From the NCBI GenBank assembly GCA_946482545.1, contig CAMLRX010000007.1:1-58556 (forward strand): a DNA stretch of 58,556 nt. The letters run 5' to 3'. Below, piece after piece: positions 16,203 to 26,352 of the stretch. The stretch's first letter is position 1, and each line of letters starts with the position of its first letter. The position numbers and the translations under genes were made by a program. The DNA is from an uncultured Flavihumibacter sp. GTDB lineage: Bacteria > Bacteroidota > Bacteroidia > Chitinophagales > Chitinophagaceae. The notes beneath the pieces were generated by a model. It had not been told where the DNA came from. It saw nothing but the letters and a program-made list of their open reading frames with translations, and did not search any database.

Positions 16203-17627
16203 TTAGTTTGTTCCCTTTGCTGTGCCATCCTGTACTGTTGCGGAAAGTTCTTTTAAAGAACCTTCTCTGGCAACAAGTTCCACTTTATTGAAGGTCCAGC
16301 CTTTGGTGAAATGCGCTTTTCCGGCCGCGGTTACCGTGGCCTTGATATTTGAGAAGTGAAAATTTTCCAGGGCGCGTGATGGTAATCCTTCCGCATCCAT
16401 AAACTTAGCCGCGCCATCAACTTTCATCCCATCCACATAAATATTCCTGAAAAGGGGAATGCCTTTTTCTTCCGGCTCCACTTTACGGAGCATGGTTTTC
16501 CAGTGTCCCGGAATATTATTTTCGTTGTATCCCGCAGGGAGTTTGGAATAACTGTATGTCGGGTTCCAGTTCATGGTAAAATGAAAAACATTTTTCATCG
16601 AATCCAGTTTCCAGTTCCGGATATGGATGTCTTCCACCACGCCGCCCCGGGTGAGCGCCGATTTAATATGAAAGCCGTTTCCCGTTCCTTTGGCGTACAT
16701 ATTCTCCGCCAGCACATGCCGTATAGAACCAGAGGTTTCACTGCCCAAAGTCAGTAATCCACCACCGCGACGCGCGATGCAATTCCGGATCACCACATAT
16801 TCAGTTGGACGGTTCACCCGCAATCCATCCCAATCGCGGCCCGCTTTCAAACAGAAATTATCATCGTTGCAATCTATATCACAGTTTTCCACCAGCACCC
16901 ATGAAGAGGAATCCACATCCACGCCATCTGTGCTCGGCCCTTTTCCGTCTTCGTTGTTGCGCACGGTAACGCCAGTAACGGTAACATAGGAAGAATACAA
17001 CAACTGAATGGTCCAGAAACCCGCATTGCTGAATGTGAGTCCTTTTAAGGTAACATCTTCCGCGTTCTGTATGAGTACCGTCCGCACGCGCTTCGCGTCA
17101 TAATCTACGATCCAGCGCAGTCCCTTCGGTTCGTAGTCGTTGCGGCGCATGTTCCAGTATTTGTCCCAGCAGAATTTCCCCCGGGCATTCACTTTTCCTT
17201 CCCCGGTAATGGCTACCCGCTTTTGCCCGATCACGTTGATGAGTGCGGCCGGCCACTTCATTTCTATGCCTGCAATACGGGTATCTATTTCAGGGTAATC
17301 ATCGAAACTGGTACTGCCGAGGATCAGAACATCTTTATCGATCTGCAAGTGTACGTTGCTTTTCAGGAACAATGCCCCCGTAACATACGTGCCCGGTTTG
17401 AACCTTACCACGCCGCCCTTTTTGGAAGCGGCGTCAATAGCCTTTTGTATGGCTTTGGTATTGAGGGTAACGGTATCGGATTTCGCACCGAAATCGTTCA
17501 CCCAAAATATTTTTTTTGCGGAAGGTTGTTGCCTGCTCCCGACTTTTTTCGTCCAATCCGGGTTGGGCTGGGCCTGCAAACAAAGGGTAAGGAAAGAAAG
17601 GATTATACTACTGATCAGCGCTTTCAT
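16203..17627 (-). CDS. GH28 polygalacturonase / rhamnogalacturonan hydrolase
   Basis: 474 residues with signal peptide (about 1-20). Right-handed parallel beta-helix with the GH28 acids D234 ('STDGVDVDS') and D255-D256 ('CNDDNFCLKAG'). The usual G-H-G motif is replaced by 'LTLGSETSG', and 'NGFHIKSALTRGG' supplies the lysine block. GH28 enzymes hydrolyse alpha-1,4-galacturonan or, in some subgroups, RG-I; the setting inside an RG-I block favours exo- or RG-active specificity, which I infer. Ten bases separate it from the upstream GH2 stop. Confidence 0.92.
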   Translation of the reverse strand: MKALISSIILSFLTLCLQAQPNPDWTKKVGSRQQPSAKKIFWVNDFGAKSDTVTLNTKAIQKAIDAASKKGGVVRFKPGTYVTGALFLKSNVHLQIDKDVLILGSTSFDDYPEIDTRIAGIEMKWPAALINVIGQKRVAITGEGKVNARGKFCWDKYWNMRRNDYEPKGLRWIVDYDAKRVRTVLIQNAEDVTLKGLTFSNAGFWTIQLLYSSYVTVTGVTVRNNEDGKGPSTDGVDVDSSSWVLVENCDIDCNDDNFCLKAGRDWDGLRVNRPTEYVVIRNCIARRGGGLLTLGSETSGSIRHVLAENMYAKGTGNGFHIKSALTRGGVVEDIHIRNWKLDSMKNVFHFTMNWNPTYSYSKLPAGYNENNIPGHWKTMLRKVEPEEKGIPLFRNIYVDGMKVDGAAKFMDAEGLPSRALENFHFSNIKATVTAAGKAHFTKGWTFNKVELVAREGSLKELSATVQDGTAKGTN

Positions 17628-17637
17628 AATTTTTATT

Positions 17638-20496
17638 TTAGAAGAGGTCGTTCACCGCTGGGCGGCTGTACTGCTCTTTTTTATCGGAAGATGGTTTCGG
17701 AAGTCCGAAGTAGAACCAGAGGGTTCTTTTCTTATTTCCGTTCAAATGATTGGGTTCGCCCGATGGACCCAGTTTGGAAGGATTTGCATCTATGTTCAGG
17801 GCCAGCTTGGTGCCCAACGCCGGAATAGCATCCAGGAACGAGATGTTGCCAACAGGCAAAGTTGGATGGGGCTTTGCGCCGGAAAGACCGTAAAAATCGA
17901 AGAGCCTTACGAATAACCCGGTATCGGCGCTGGCGATGGTGAACTTGCCTTCCACCGTATTCATTTCCATCCAGGTAATATCGGCGTAATATCCTTTGAA
18001 TTCAGGGTAAATCCATGGTGCACTGCCCGTATGTGTATTGTTGTACGCGTTCTCCCAAACATTATCGGTAACGCCCTGCAAGCGGTTCTTCCAAACCCGG
18101 TACGGACCTTTGCCCAACCACTTCGCGCCCAGCACGAAGTTTTCAGGATAATGGAAAGAAACGCCCGCGAACGGGTAATCGCCATTCAATGTGTATTCAT
18201 ATTCCATAGAAACCCATCCGCTGCCGTTCATGCGCCAGCGCACATACTTCATATCGCCGGAGTAAGTGAATTCCGCGATGGCATCATTTCCTTCGGTCCA
18301 GGTTTTTACACCGGAAACGGTGGCGTTGCCCGAAACCATTACAGGGCCATTCGTGAAAGAGAGTTTATCGCTCATCGTATTGCGCAGGTTCACGATCTGT
18401 CCTGTTTTTTTATCCAGAAACACCGTTACTTCCCCGCCTTTCAATCCGATGATGGAGTCTCCGATGTTTTCAAACACCGCGGCGGATTTATCTTTCAGGA
18501 CCACTTGGGCCAGCAGTGCTTCATTGCCTTTTATTTTCCAGGTCCATTTGTAGATTTCTTTTTTTAAAGGATCGAACGCGGCAAGCACCAAAGCATCGTA
18601 ATTTTTCCAATCGGCGGGCAGTGGCAAATTAAGAACGCCTTTTTTACCTGGGGATATCGCTGGTGCGGAAGCCGTTCCTTTTTGCTGAAGCGAATAACCG
18701 GCGAACTGCTCGCCTGGCTGGCGGAAGTTCACAAGGCCCCACTGGAAAGAACATTGGGAGATGTTCGTGAAATGGAACCTGTTCTCGATTTCAAGGCCTC
18801 CGGAGAATTGAGCAGGAAGGTTTTTGAGAGAGATTTTTACGGGAGAAAATATTTCGCGGATGGCGAAGAAACCACCTTCTTTTTCGCGGTGGGGTCCCAT
18901 AATACCATCGGGTGCGTTCACACCGTTCACATCAATGATGTTGTTGAGGTCGGTGCGCACCACACCTTCATCCACCATGGCCCAGAGAAAACCGCCGCCG
19001 GAGCGTTTGGCGTTCCAGTGTTGTTCCCACATATCGTATAACCCGGTGGCGCAGCCGCCATCGTCCTGGCAGTGGAGGAATTCCGTGGGCATGTAGATAT
19101 TGCTGTCGGCGAGAATTTTTTGTGTGCTGTAATAATCTTCGTAGTGGTTGCAGTCGATGCCGTTGTAAGCGTTCCCCGGTCTGTGGTGTGCGTGGATCAC
19201 GGGGCGGTTGGAGAAATCATATTTGCCGTAATCATCATCCAGTTCTTTGTTGTGGCCGCCTTCGTTGCCATTGCTCCAGAAGATGATGGAAGGATGGTTC
19301 AGGTCGCGAATCACCAGTTCCTTCACCAGTTTGGCTCCTGCCTGGGTGCTGTAAGCTTTTTGCCAGCCCGCGAGTTCGTTCAACACGTAAATACCCATGG
19401 AGTCGCAGAGTTCCAGGAAACGTTTGTCGGGTGGATAATGTGAGCAACGCACGGCATTCATGTTCATTTCTTTCAGGAGCAACGCATCTTTCACCTGTAT
19501 TTCTTCGTTCAGGGTACGTCCGGATTCGGGCCAGAAGCAGTGGCGGTTGATCCCCTTCATTTTCACCTGCACCCCGTTGATGTAAATACCATCACTCTTT
19601 CTAATTTCGATGGTGCGGAAGCCGAATGTTTCTTTGAGCTGGAAAGTTTTTTTACCTGCGGATTGCAGGGAAACGAAAGCCTTGTAAAGGTGTGGCGTTT
19701 CCGATGTCCAGGTAAGGATATTATTTGCTTTGGTGCGCAATACCACCACGGAATCCTTCGGGGTAACATTGGCTTTGGCGGTGGCCACGAATTTTCCTTT
19801 GGCATCGCGGATATCGGCAACGATCTCCCGGTTTTGCTGCAATCCTTTTACGAATACCTGCATGGCGAAACTACCGTCCGCTTTGGCATCGATAGCTGTA
19901 TAGTCGATGTGTTCCTTCGGAACGGCTTCCAGGTACACAGGTCTGAAAATACCCCCGAATACCCAGTAATCCGCCAGGCGTTCAGCGTTATTTACAGAGG
20001 GATCAGCCGACATTTTAGACACTTCCGCTTCCAACAGGTTCTGTGCGCCGAAAACCAGTTTATCGGTGATGTTGTATTTGAAGCGGTAGAAGGCGCCCTG
20101 GTGTTTTTCTCCTGCGGGTTTACCGTTTATTTTTACTTCGGTATCCGTCATAGAACCTTCGAACACGAGGAAGATATCTTTTCCCTTCCAGTTCGCGGGT
20201 ACATTGAATTTGTACTTGTAAAGTCCCTTTTCATCCGCGAAGCGGAAATTTTTTCCGTAGGTCTTGTAATCCCGGCCGTAATTGTAGGCGCCGAATCCTT
20301 CCTGTTCCCAGCAAGACGGCACCTGGATGGTGGTCCATTTGCCGCTGTTGCGCCCGGCGGTACAGAAAAATTCCCAGGTTTTGGTATTCGAACTTCCTGT
20401 ACCGGAGAGGTATTGAACCTCTTTCTCCTGTGCGTTTGCGTGAACAACTGTTGCGAGGAAAAAAGCGGAGAAAAGCAGTTTTTTTACGTTGAGCAT
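17638..20496 (-). CDS. GH2 beta-galactosidase, LacZ-like
   Basis: 952 residues with a signal peptide (about 1-22, ending 'VVHANAQ'). Domains follow LacZ order: sugar-binding jelly roll (about 40-195), Ig-like (about 197-297), TIM barrel (about 298-560), then a second Ig-like and a C-terminal beta domain ('SYTGDMKYVRW' type strands). Acid/base E412 ('WSNGNEGGHNK') and nucleophile E472 ('YMPTEFLH') are both present. Probably removes beta-galactose from RG-I galactan or arabinogalactan side chains; related GH2 members act on other sugars. Not closely similar to the GH2 at 7097, which has different C-terminal modules. Confidence 0.9.
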   Translation of the reverse strand: MLNVKKLLFSAFFLATVVHANAQEKEVQYLSGTGSSNTKTWEFFCTAGRNSGKWTTIQVPSCWEQEGFGAYNYGRDYKTYGKNFRFADEKGLYKYKFNVPANWKGKDIFLVFEGSMTDTEVKINGKPAGEKHQGAFYRFKYNITDKLVFGAQNLLEAEVSKMSADPSVNNAERLADYWVFGGIFRPVYLEAVPKEHIDYTAIDAKADGSFAMQVFVKGLQQNREIVADIRDAKGKFVATAKANVTPKDSVVVLRTKANNILTWTSETPHLYKAFVSLQSAGKKTFQLKETFGFRTIEIRKSDGIYINGVQVKMKGINRHCFWPESGRTLNEEIQVKDALLLKEMNMNAVRCSHYPPDKRFLELCDSMGIYVLNELAGWQKAYSTQAGAKLVKELVIRDLNHPSIIFWSNGNEGGHNKELDDDYGKYDFSNRPVIHAHHRPGNAYNGIDCNHYEDYYSTQKILADSNIYMPTEFLHCQDDGGCATGLYDMWEQHWNAKRSGGGFLWAMVDEGVVRTDLNNIIDVNGVNAPDGIMGPHREKEGGFFAIREIFSPVKISLKNLPAQFSGGLEIENRFHFTNISQCSFQWGLVNFRQPGEQFAGYSLQQKGTASAPAISPGKKGVLNLPLPADWKNYDALVLAAFDPLKKEIYKWTWKIKGNEALLAQVVLKDKSAAVFENIGDSIIGLKGGEVTVFLDKKTGQIVNLRNTMSDKLSFTNGPVMVSGNATVSGVKTWTEGNDAIAEFTYSGDMKYVRWRMNGSGWVSMEYEYTLNGDYPFAGVSFHYPENFVLGAKWLGKGPYRVWKNRLQGVTDNVWENAYNNTHTGSAPWIYPEFKGYYADITWMEMNTVEGKFTIASADTGLFVRLFDFYGLSGAKPHPTLPVGNISFLDAIPALGTKLALNIDANPSKLGPSGEPNHLNGNKKRTLWFYFGLPKPSSDKKEQYSRPAVNDLF

Positions 20497-20518
20497 ATCC
20501 GTTATTTTCTAGGAGCGT

Positions 20519-23404
20519 TTACCGGCGCTCCCTTCCTTTAATTGATGATTTTGTATTCAGTGTCTTCAACATCGGGGTTAAGGTGGGTTCACTGAGCATA
20601 CCCGATGGGAAAGGCTCCCATTTCAGTGCAGAGAAAAGGCCATCGGCGCCACGGTTCACTGCATCATGCGCAGGAAAATTGATGTTGTAGAACTTCTTCC
20701 ATGGCACACCACTCTTTTCCAGGAAGATGATCCGGTTGGCCATGCTGTTGGATACCACGATCTCAAGGGTGTTGTTTGCGGCGAAAGCGGTGGAAGGAAT
20801 CAACACTTCGTAGGTGGGGCCCAACAATGTGGTGATCTTCTTCCCGTTCAGGAAAATTTCCGCCGACTCGCCGATTTTACCCAGGTCAAGTTTCCACACA
20901 TCAGTTGCCGTTTTGGCCTGCGGCCTTGAAAAGGTGGTGGTATATTTCGCCACGCCTGAGAAATATTTGTAGTCATCACCTGGCAGTTCGGTCCACGAAC
21001 CCGGTTGGGTAACCGTTACGGCCTTTGGAAGTTTGGGACCTCCGGAAACGAAGGCCAGCTTCCAGCTTTTTCCCAGCTTTTGCGCGGCACCAACTGCCAC
21101 ATAAGAAGGCAACATTTGCCCGCTGATGGGCTGGTCCGATACCTGAAGTACCAGGCTTTCTCCTGGCTTCAGGGCAAGGTGGACCAGCATCGAGTCTTTT
21201 GATAACCTGGGTTGCAATACGCCCGCGGTGCCGTTCATGGGATTGAACAGGGCGGCATACCGGAATTTTTTGGAAACGGGCACCCATTGGTCTACGGCCA
21301 GATTTCCTGTGTTGGCGATGAAATGGTATTCTCCGTTGGGGATAATCCTGCGGATGCTCTTCACGCCTTCGGGTAAGACTTCTTTTCTTACAATGGCCAC
21401 TTTCAACAGGTCGGCAAGTTTTTCTCTCTCACCCATCAGCAATTTTCCTTTCCCGGTTGTTGCTGTAAAAATGCCGGTTGCTGGATCATTCGCGATGGAC
21501 AGCTCCCGCATTACCTGCCCGAAAAAAACTTTCACTTCTTCCTGGTTGGCCATACCGGGTGCGTTCTGCGGCAGGTGCCCGGCAAACACAACGGTGGCGC
21601 CTTGCTGAGCAAGGGCATACAACTTACGTACGGTTGCCAATGGCATAGACTTCAACTGCGGCACCACGATTACCTGGTATTCCGCTCCGCCCGTTTGGAT
21701 TCGGCCATCCGCGGTTTGGAAAGATTCCAGTTGCCTATCAGAAAAAAGATCGAAGGCATAACCATTTTCCAGCATCCAGGAAGCGGCGTGTTCAAAGGGT
21801 GTTCCGTCAAAACCTTCCATACCATCAAAATGATGGAGCATTCCGCCTCGTGCGGTCGGTTCCATCAGACGATCATGGAAAGGAAAATAGAGCAGCACAT
21901 CGTTCCCGGGTTTTCCGGCCTGCAGGAACGACTGGCAACGCGTAACATACTGATTGAGCCAGGCGAAATCTTTCCAGAACGGGTTGTTGGGGTGAAAATG
22001 AACGGCGGCATAGAACAACCATCCGGGCCATGGATCGTTTTGGGGCGAGTAATTGGTGCCGTGGTAAAAGATATGGTTTACGCCACCAATGAAGTATTTG
22101 TCCAGCACAGCTTTCACATTGGAGAGCGTGGAAATGAAATGATCGTCGAGCCAGGTGGCCGCTTCGGCAGAGGCCAGTGGTTTCCCCGACACATGTGCAG
22201 CAGAGGTGGCGAACTTGTACCGAAGGATATTGGTGCCCTCCGTTTCGGGAATATCGATGGCGCTGTAGAGATCAAGGATGTTGGCGGGAGAACCGTGCGA
22301 CTGGTTCCTGATGAGTTTTCCTTGTTTGGCTGCCCAGTTGTGCCAGGGCTGCGTGAATTTTTCCAGGATCAGGTCGGAAATGGTGAGCCGGTAATCGTGT
22401 AAAACACGGATACGGGTGTCTGTATTTTCACTGGAAAACAGGTCGGGTAAAAAACGTTCCAGGCGGTATCCTCTTCGTTTACTGAATTCCTCCAGCAGGT
22501 TGGGCGTCCAGTCGCTCTGGCCGCGGGCATCGTCCACTTCATAAGAATCGTTGAACCAGGCACGGAGGTGGCTCATATCCGTTTTCGCCAGGGAAGTATT
22601 GAATTTCGCGAGGTAATTGTCCAGCGCTTTCTGTTCAAAATGATCGATCACATTTCCTTCCCCTCCCGGTGCGGAACGCTCCACCATCTTTCCGTGCAAG
22701 CCTTCAAAAAGCGCATATACTTTCCAGTTACCAGCGGGGGCGTTCCACTTTATATCCTTACCATTGGTTACGTTGCTGGAAATATCCATCGACTGCCCGT
22801 TTTCGCCGTAGGCGAAAACCTTTATGAGTTTAAGCGGTTTCGGAAACCGTACCTGGTCAATGGCGAGCGCCTGGAGGTTTTCGTTTTCAGCAATGGGGTC
22901 TTTCAACTGATCGGGTTTCAACGCTTTGCCATTCGCGGTGCGCACGAAGCCATCGGCGATGAATTCCAGTTGCTGGCTCCAGGTTGTTCCACCAGCTACA
23001 TCATACTTTTTATGCGCGAGGTATTTACAAGCATCATCGGCGCCGATCCAGGGCCCGCCGAAGGGCCAGCCGGTGCCAGTGGCCATATCTATACCAAGCC
23101 CAACAGCTTTTGCTTCATTCAAAGTAAACTGGAACATGTCCACCCAGCGTGGTGAGAGGAAGGGCAGGAATTGCGCTTCAGTACCTTTCACGCCAAAAAT
23201 CGGTGTGATTTCTAAACCGCCCAGTCCGGCATTTTTGTACAGGTACATAGAGGCTGCTACGCCTGCTTCAGTAACGGCGCTGCCCTGCCACCACCAGCGT
23301 GTCCAGGGTTTTGTAGTAGTGGTAACGGCGGGCCACTGAAGCTGCGCAAAGCTGGTTCCGGCCAATAGCAGGAACGCGGCAAGGGTTATTGCCTTTTTTT
23401 TCAT
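20519..23404 (-). CDS. GH106 alpha-L-rhamnosidase
   Basis: 961 residues from the ATG at 23404 that starts the signal peptide 'MKKKAITLAAFLLLAGTSFAQ'; an ATG three codons upstream (23413) is also possible. The N-terminus has the GH106 signature region ('TKPWTRWWWQGSAVTEAG', 'AGLGGLEITPIFG', 'GIDMATGTGWPFGGPWIG'). The TIM barrel continues to about residue 560, with 'AWFNDSYEVDD' and 'SAEAATWLDDHF' contributing acidic residues. A galactose-binding-like sandwich with 'WKLDLGKIGESAEIFLNGKK' closes the protein. It frees L-rhamnose from the ends of RG-I oligosaccharides and feeds the kinase/isomerase genes just upstream. Confidence 0.94.
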   Translation of the reverse strand: MKKKAITLAAFLLLAGTSFAQLQWPAVTTTTKPWTRWWWQGSAVTEAGVAASMYLYKNAGLGGLEITPIFGVKGTEAQFLPFLSPRWVDMFQFTLNEAKAVGLGIDMATGTGWPFGGPWIGADDACKYLAHKKYDVAGGTTWSQQLEFIADGFVRTANGKALKPDQLKDPIAENENLQALAIDQVRFPKPLKLIKVFAYGENGQSMDISSNVTNGKDIKWNAPAGNWKVYALFEGLHGKMVERSAPGGEGNVIDHFEQKALDNYLAKFNTSLAKTDMSHLRAWFNDSYEVDDARGQSDWTPNLLEEFSKRRGYRLERFLPDLFSSENTDTRIRVLHDYRLTISDLILEKFTQPWHNWAAKQGKLIRNQSHGSPANILDLYSAIDIPETEGTNILRYKFATSAAHVSGKPLASAEAATWLDDHFISTLSNVKAVLDKYFIGGVNHIFYHGTNYSPQNDPWPGWLFYAAVHFHPNNPFWKDFAWLNQYVTRCQSFLQAGKPGNDVLLYFPFHDRLMEPTARGGMLHHFDGMEGFDGTPFEHAASWMLENGYAFDLFSDRQLESFQTADGRIQTGGAEYQVIVVPQLKSMPLATVRKLYALAQQGATVVFAGHLPQNAPGMANQEEVKVFFGQVMRELSIANDPATGIFTATTGKGKLLMGEREKLADLLKVAIVRKEVLPEGVKSIRRIIPNGEYHFIANTGNLAVDQWVPVSKKFRYAALFNPMNGTAGVLQPRLSKDSMLVHLALKPGESLVLQVSDQPISGQMLPSYVAVGAAQKLGKSWKLAFVSGGPKLPKAVTVTQPGSWTELPGDDYKYFSGVAKYTTTFSRPQAKTATDVWKLDLGKIGESAEIFLNGKKITTLLGPTYEVLIPSTAFAANNTLEIVVSNSMANRIIFLEKSGVPWKKFYNINFPAHDAVNRGADGLFSALKWEPFPSGMLSEPTLTPMLKTLNTKSSIKGRERR

Positions 23405-23438
23405 ATCAATCATAGCAAAAAGCTTATTAACAAACGCG

Positions 23439-24839
23439 TTAAACCCTCACATCCACGGCATAATGCTGCAGGTTGATGAGGTTATCGGGCACAGGATTGC
23501 TGTTCCAGTACCTGTGAATGGCCAGGGCCGCACCCAATGCGGTTGCCTGCGCCACCGATGCGGCGTACACATCCAGATGAGGGTATGCCGCGGCCATCAG
23601 TTGCATATAGATGGGATTTTTTCCGAAACCGCCATCCACAAATATATTGTTCACCGGCGCTCCATGCAGTACCAGGTCTGTCGCATACACCTGGGCTTCC
23701 ACAATAGAAAACATCAACCGGTGATAAGCCGTTTCGTAATCGGTAAAATCACTGAGGTCCAGGGTAGAAAAATCTTCTGCCACGGGTCGTTTTTCACTGC
23801 GGTCGATCCAGTTCGAATGCCTTCCGGTAAATTTGCTGATGATGTCGGGGTTGAAGGAAACATTTTTGTAGGCGTCTTCCGCTACGTTGTAAAATTCCGC
23901 CAACCGTTTTACTTCCTGCTCATGGAGATAGCCTGCAAATAAGCGTGACGCTTTGATGGGCTTTCCCCGGTATTCGAGGTAACAAAGGCAATCATCCTGT
24001 AACTCCTCCACACTCAGTTTAGACTGGTTAAAAGGGTTGAGGCTGATGCACCATGTTCCGGTGGAAATCAGTAAAAATGGGTTCTTGAAGCCTGCCAGAT
24101 AGGGGATCAATGCGGCGGAGCTATCGTGTAATCCTACGCCACAAAGGATGGGATTGCCCTTCCAGTTGGCGTGCATAGCCTGATCGGAAGGAAATATGGG
24201 CGCCAGTTTTTGGATCATGCCTTCCCGGTAAAGCCATTCGTGGTAATGGTTCTGTGGAAAGTTCCACAACGCGGTATGACAGCCTATACTGGTAATGTCG
24301 GAATAAGTTCTTCCTGTAAACAGGTAAGTGATGTATTGCGGCAGGTGCAGCGAGAAGCGGATGCTTTCAAACATTGCCGGCTTCCTGTTCTTCAGCCAGT
24401 ACAACTGCAACCCCGAGTTCAGATTACCAAGGGTTGGTGACGCCGTGTGCATGGAGAAAGTGACCGCGCCATTGTACCTGCCGTAGAACTCGGCTTCCAG
24501 TTCTTTGGGAAATGGTTTGAGGTAATTGTAAAGGGGCGCTACCGGTTCTCCATTTTTATCGAGATGCACGAAACTTGCTCCGTAAGTGGACACGTTCACC
24601 GCTTTTACAAGGATGTCCTTCCGCTGGAAAAGTTCATCCATGGAACTGCGCACCCATTTGGTGAGGGCTTGCAGGTTTTCGCAGGCATCACCATCATCGT
24701 CGGTGGTTTCTTCGAATTTGGAAGAAGTTTCTTCCACCACATTATAAGACTCATCGAAGAGGAATCTTTTTTTGTTGGTCTTACCGATATCGAAGATGGC
24801 AATAACCGGGATGGGCGATATGTTGTTTGTTGCTGGCAT
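23439..24839 (-). CDS. rhaB: FGGY-family sugar kinase, probable L-rhamnulokinase
   Basis: 466 residues, cytoplasmic (no signal peptide). The N-terminal phosphate loop reads 'FDIGKTNKK' (16-24) instead of the commoner D-x-G-T-[ST], and the C-terminal adenosine motif is 'FVDGGFGKNPIYMQL'. 'STYGASFVHLD' and 'GVGLHDSSAALIPYL' are further FGGY blocks. The general family could phosphorylate rhamnulose, fuculose or xylulose; rhamnulose is inferred from neighbours RhaI, RhaM, the aldolase fusion and RhaT. Separated from rhaI by a 229-base gap filled by an inverted-repeat element. The GH106 gene follows after 34 bases, tying kinase and rhamnosidase into one unit. Confidence 0.82.
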   Translation of the reverse strand: MPATNNISPIPVIAIFDIGKTNKKRFLFDESYNVVEETSSKFEETTDDDGDACENLQALTKWVRSSMDELFQRKDILVKAVNVSTYGASFVHLDKNGEPVAPLYNYLKPFPKELEAEFYGRYNGAVTFSMHTASPTLGNLNSGLQLYWLKNRKPAMFESIRFSLHLPQYITYLFTGRTYSDITSIGCHTALWNFPQNHYHEWLYREGMIQKLAPIFPSDQAMHANWKGNPILCGVGLHDSSAALIPYLAGFKNPFLLISTGTWCISLNPFNQSKLSVEELQDDCLCYLEYRGKPIKASRLFAGYLHEQEVKRLAEFYNVAEDAYKNVSFNPDIISKFTGRHSNWIDRSEKRPVAEDFSTLDLSDFTDYETAYHRLMFSIVEAQVYATDLVLHGAPVNNIFVDGGFGKNPIYMQLMAAAYPHLDVYAASVAQATALGAALAIHRYWNSNPVPDNLINLQHYAVDVRV

Positions 24840-24866
24840 GGGTTATGGCATGCGGTGTTATTTTTT

Positions 24867-25067
24867 CTCGCAAAGACGCAAAGGAGCAAAGACGCAAAGG
24901 GTTGTTGAGTTTGGGTCGTGTTGGTGCTTTGGTTAAATGCGTATGATTTATTGCGAATTTTTTATTATTTAAATTGGTGTTGGTTCTTACAAGCGTATCG
25001 GAGCATTTGCCGCTTCAAACAAAAAGTTTCGTTCCTTGCGTCCTTGCTCCTTTGCGTCTTTGCGTGA
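24867..25067. repeat. Inverted-repeat element filling the gap between rhaI and the kinase gene
   Basis: Left arm 24867-24900 is built from two tandem copies of gcaaagacgcaaagg. Right arm 25034-25067 is its inverse, with one gap and about two mismatches over 34 bases. The core of 133 bases has no coding sequence. The element fits almost exactly between the kinase start (24839) and rhaI stop (25069). As RNA the arms would form a long hairpin. Similar arms recur at 26680-26933 and 5915-5942. Confidence 0.75.
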
Positions 25068-25068
25068 C

Positions 25069-26343
25069 CTACAACCCGGTTGAAACAGCCTTCTGACCAC
25101 GATTCTTAATCAGCTCCTCCCGCACCTTCAGTTCACGGAACAACTTCAGCGGTTGCAGCGCGGCACCTGCGCGTAGCCTGGCTTCAGCTACCAACGGGCG
25201 TACATCGGTTCTGTAAGCGCCCTGCAACAGTTCCTGGGCCAGCACCACATCGTTGCTTTCCTGTGCTTGTTTCAGTGCGGCATTGTCTACCAGTAATGCC
25301 TGTGCGTAAGCGACCTGGATGGCTTCCACCGACTGCAGCAAATCTTCCAGGGGATCTTTCACATTGTGGGAAGCATCGATCATCCAACCCAGATCAGTGG
25401 CGTGGTTCATGCCGCGGGCATCCATCCCTTCCACGAGTTCCTTGAAAATGAGGAAGAGCTGGTAGGGGTTGATGCTTCCAACGGTAAGATCGTCGTCACC
25501 GTATTTTGAATCGTTGAAATGGAAACCGCCGAGTTTGCCTTCCATCAGCAACAAAGAAACGATTTGCTCAATGTTGGCGTTCGGCAGGTGGTGGCCGAGA
25601 TCAACAAGGGTATACGCCTGTGGCCCGAGTTTCTGCGCATACAATAAAGACTGGCCCCAATCGCCTACGGTCATGGAGTAGAAATTCGGCTCGAAGGCTT
25701 TGTATTCCACGAACATTTTCCAGTTGGCGGGAAGTGCGGCGTAAATTTCTTTCAGCCCTTCCAGTGTACGTTCGTACGCCTGGCGGAAATTGAGTTGTCC
25801 GGGGAAGCAGGAGCCATCGGACAGCCAAACAGTGAGGGAATCGGAACCCAGTTCCACGCCATGTTTAATCACTTCAATATTGTGTTCGATGGCCTGTTGG
25901 CGCACGGCTTTGTCCACGTGTTGCAGGGAACCGAATTTGTAGCTCAGTTCCTGTGTGGGCTGGTCCTGGAATGTGTTTGAATTAACGGCATCGAAACGCA
26001 GGCCTTTTTGTGCGGCCAGTGCACGAATGTGTTGCGCGTTCTCGGGGATATCCCAGGGAATATGCAGCGAAATGGCACCGCTGGAGCGGTTGAGTTGCTG
26101 CAACAGGCCCACGTCTTCAATTTTTTCTTCGAGGTTACGGGGTTCGCCGCCGCCGGAGAATCTTCCGAAGCGGGTACCGCCTGTGCCCAATGCCCAACTG
26201 GGGATGGCCACCTGGAAATCGACCAGTTTTTTCAGGATATCCTCTTTGTTTACGAGGTCCGCTGAAACATGGTCGAAGCCTCTTTTATGGGCTTTCAGTT
26301 CCGCATCGTTATGGGCATCCAGTTGATATTGTTGAATTTGCAT
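25069..26343 (-). CDS. rhaI: L-rhamnose isomerase, RhaI (Pseudomonas stutzeri) type
   Basis: 424 residues, cytoplasmic TIM barrel of the xylose-isomerase-like superfamily. It is unlike E. coli RhaA in sequence and resembles the P. stutzeri enzyme. Metal ligands E213 ('FVEYKAFEPN'), D248 ('TLVDLGHH') and H275/D278 ('GGFHFNDSK') sit six residues earlier than the E219/D254/H281 set of that enzyme. It converts L-rhamnose to L-rhamnulose. Nine bases separate it from rhaM. The start at 26343 is the first ATG and gives the expected length. Confidence 0.93.
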   Translation of the reverse strand: MQIQQYQLDAHNDAELKAHKRGFDHVSADLVNKEDILKKLVDFQVAIPSWALGTGGTRFGRFSGGGEPRNLEEKIEDVGLLQQLNRSSGAISLHIPWDIPENAQHIRALAAQKGLRFDAVNSNTFQDQPTQELSYKFGSLQHVDKAVRQQAIEHNIEVIKHGVELGSDSLTVWLSDGSCFPGQLNFRQAYERTLEGLKEIYAALPANWKMFVEYKAFEPNFYSMTVGDWGQSLLYAQKLGPQAYTLVDLGHHLPNANIEQIVSLLLMEGKLGGFHFNDSKYGDDDLTVGSINPYQLFLIFKELVEGMDARGMNHATDLGWMIDASHNVKDPLEDLLQSVEAIQVAYAQALLVDNAALKQAQESNDVVLAQELLQGAYRTDVRPLVAEARLRAGAALQPLKLFRELKVREELIKNRGQKAVSTGL

Positions 26344-26352
26344 GGTAAAGAA

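Noticed and set aside
19540..20541. 333-codon + strand frame opposite GH2
   Set aside because: Shadow of the LacZ-like gene, no signal peptide or motif.
23430..23441. Palindrome-like aacgcgtt near the kinase stop as a LacI-type operator
   Set aside because: Only 8 bases are symmetric and it overlaps the stop codon inside an operon; likely chance.
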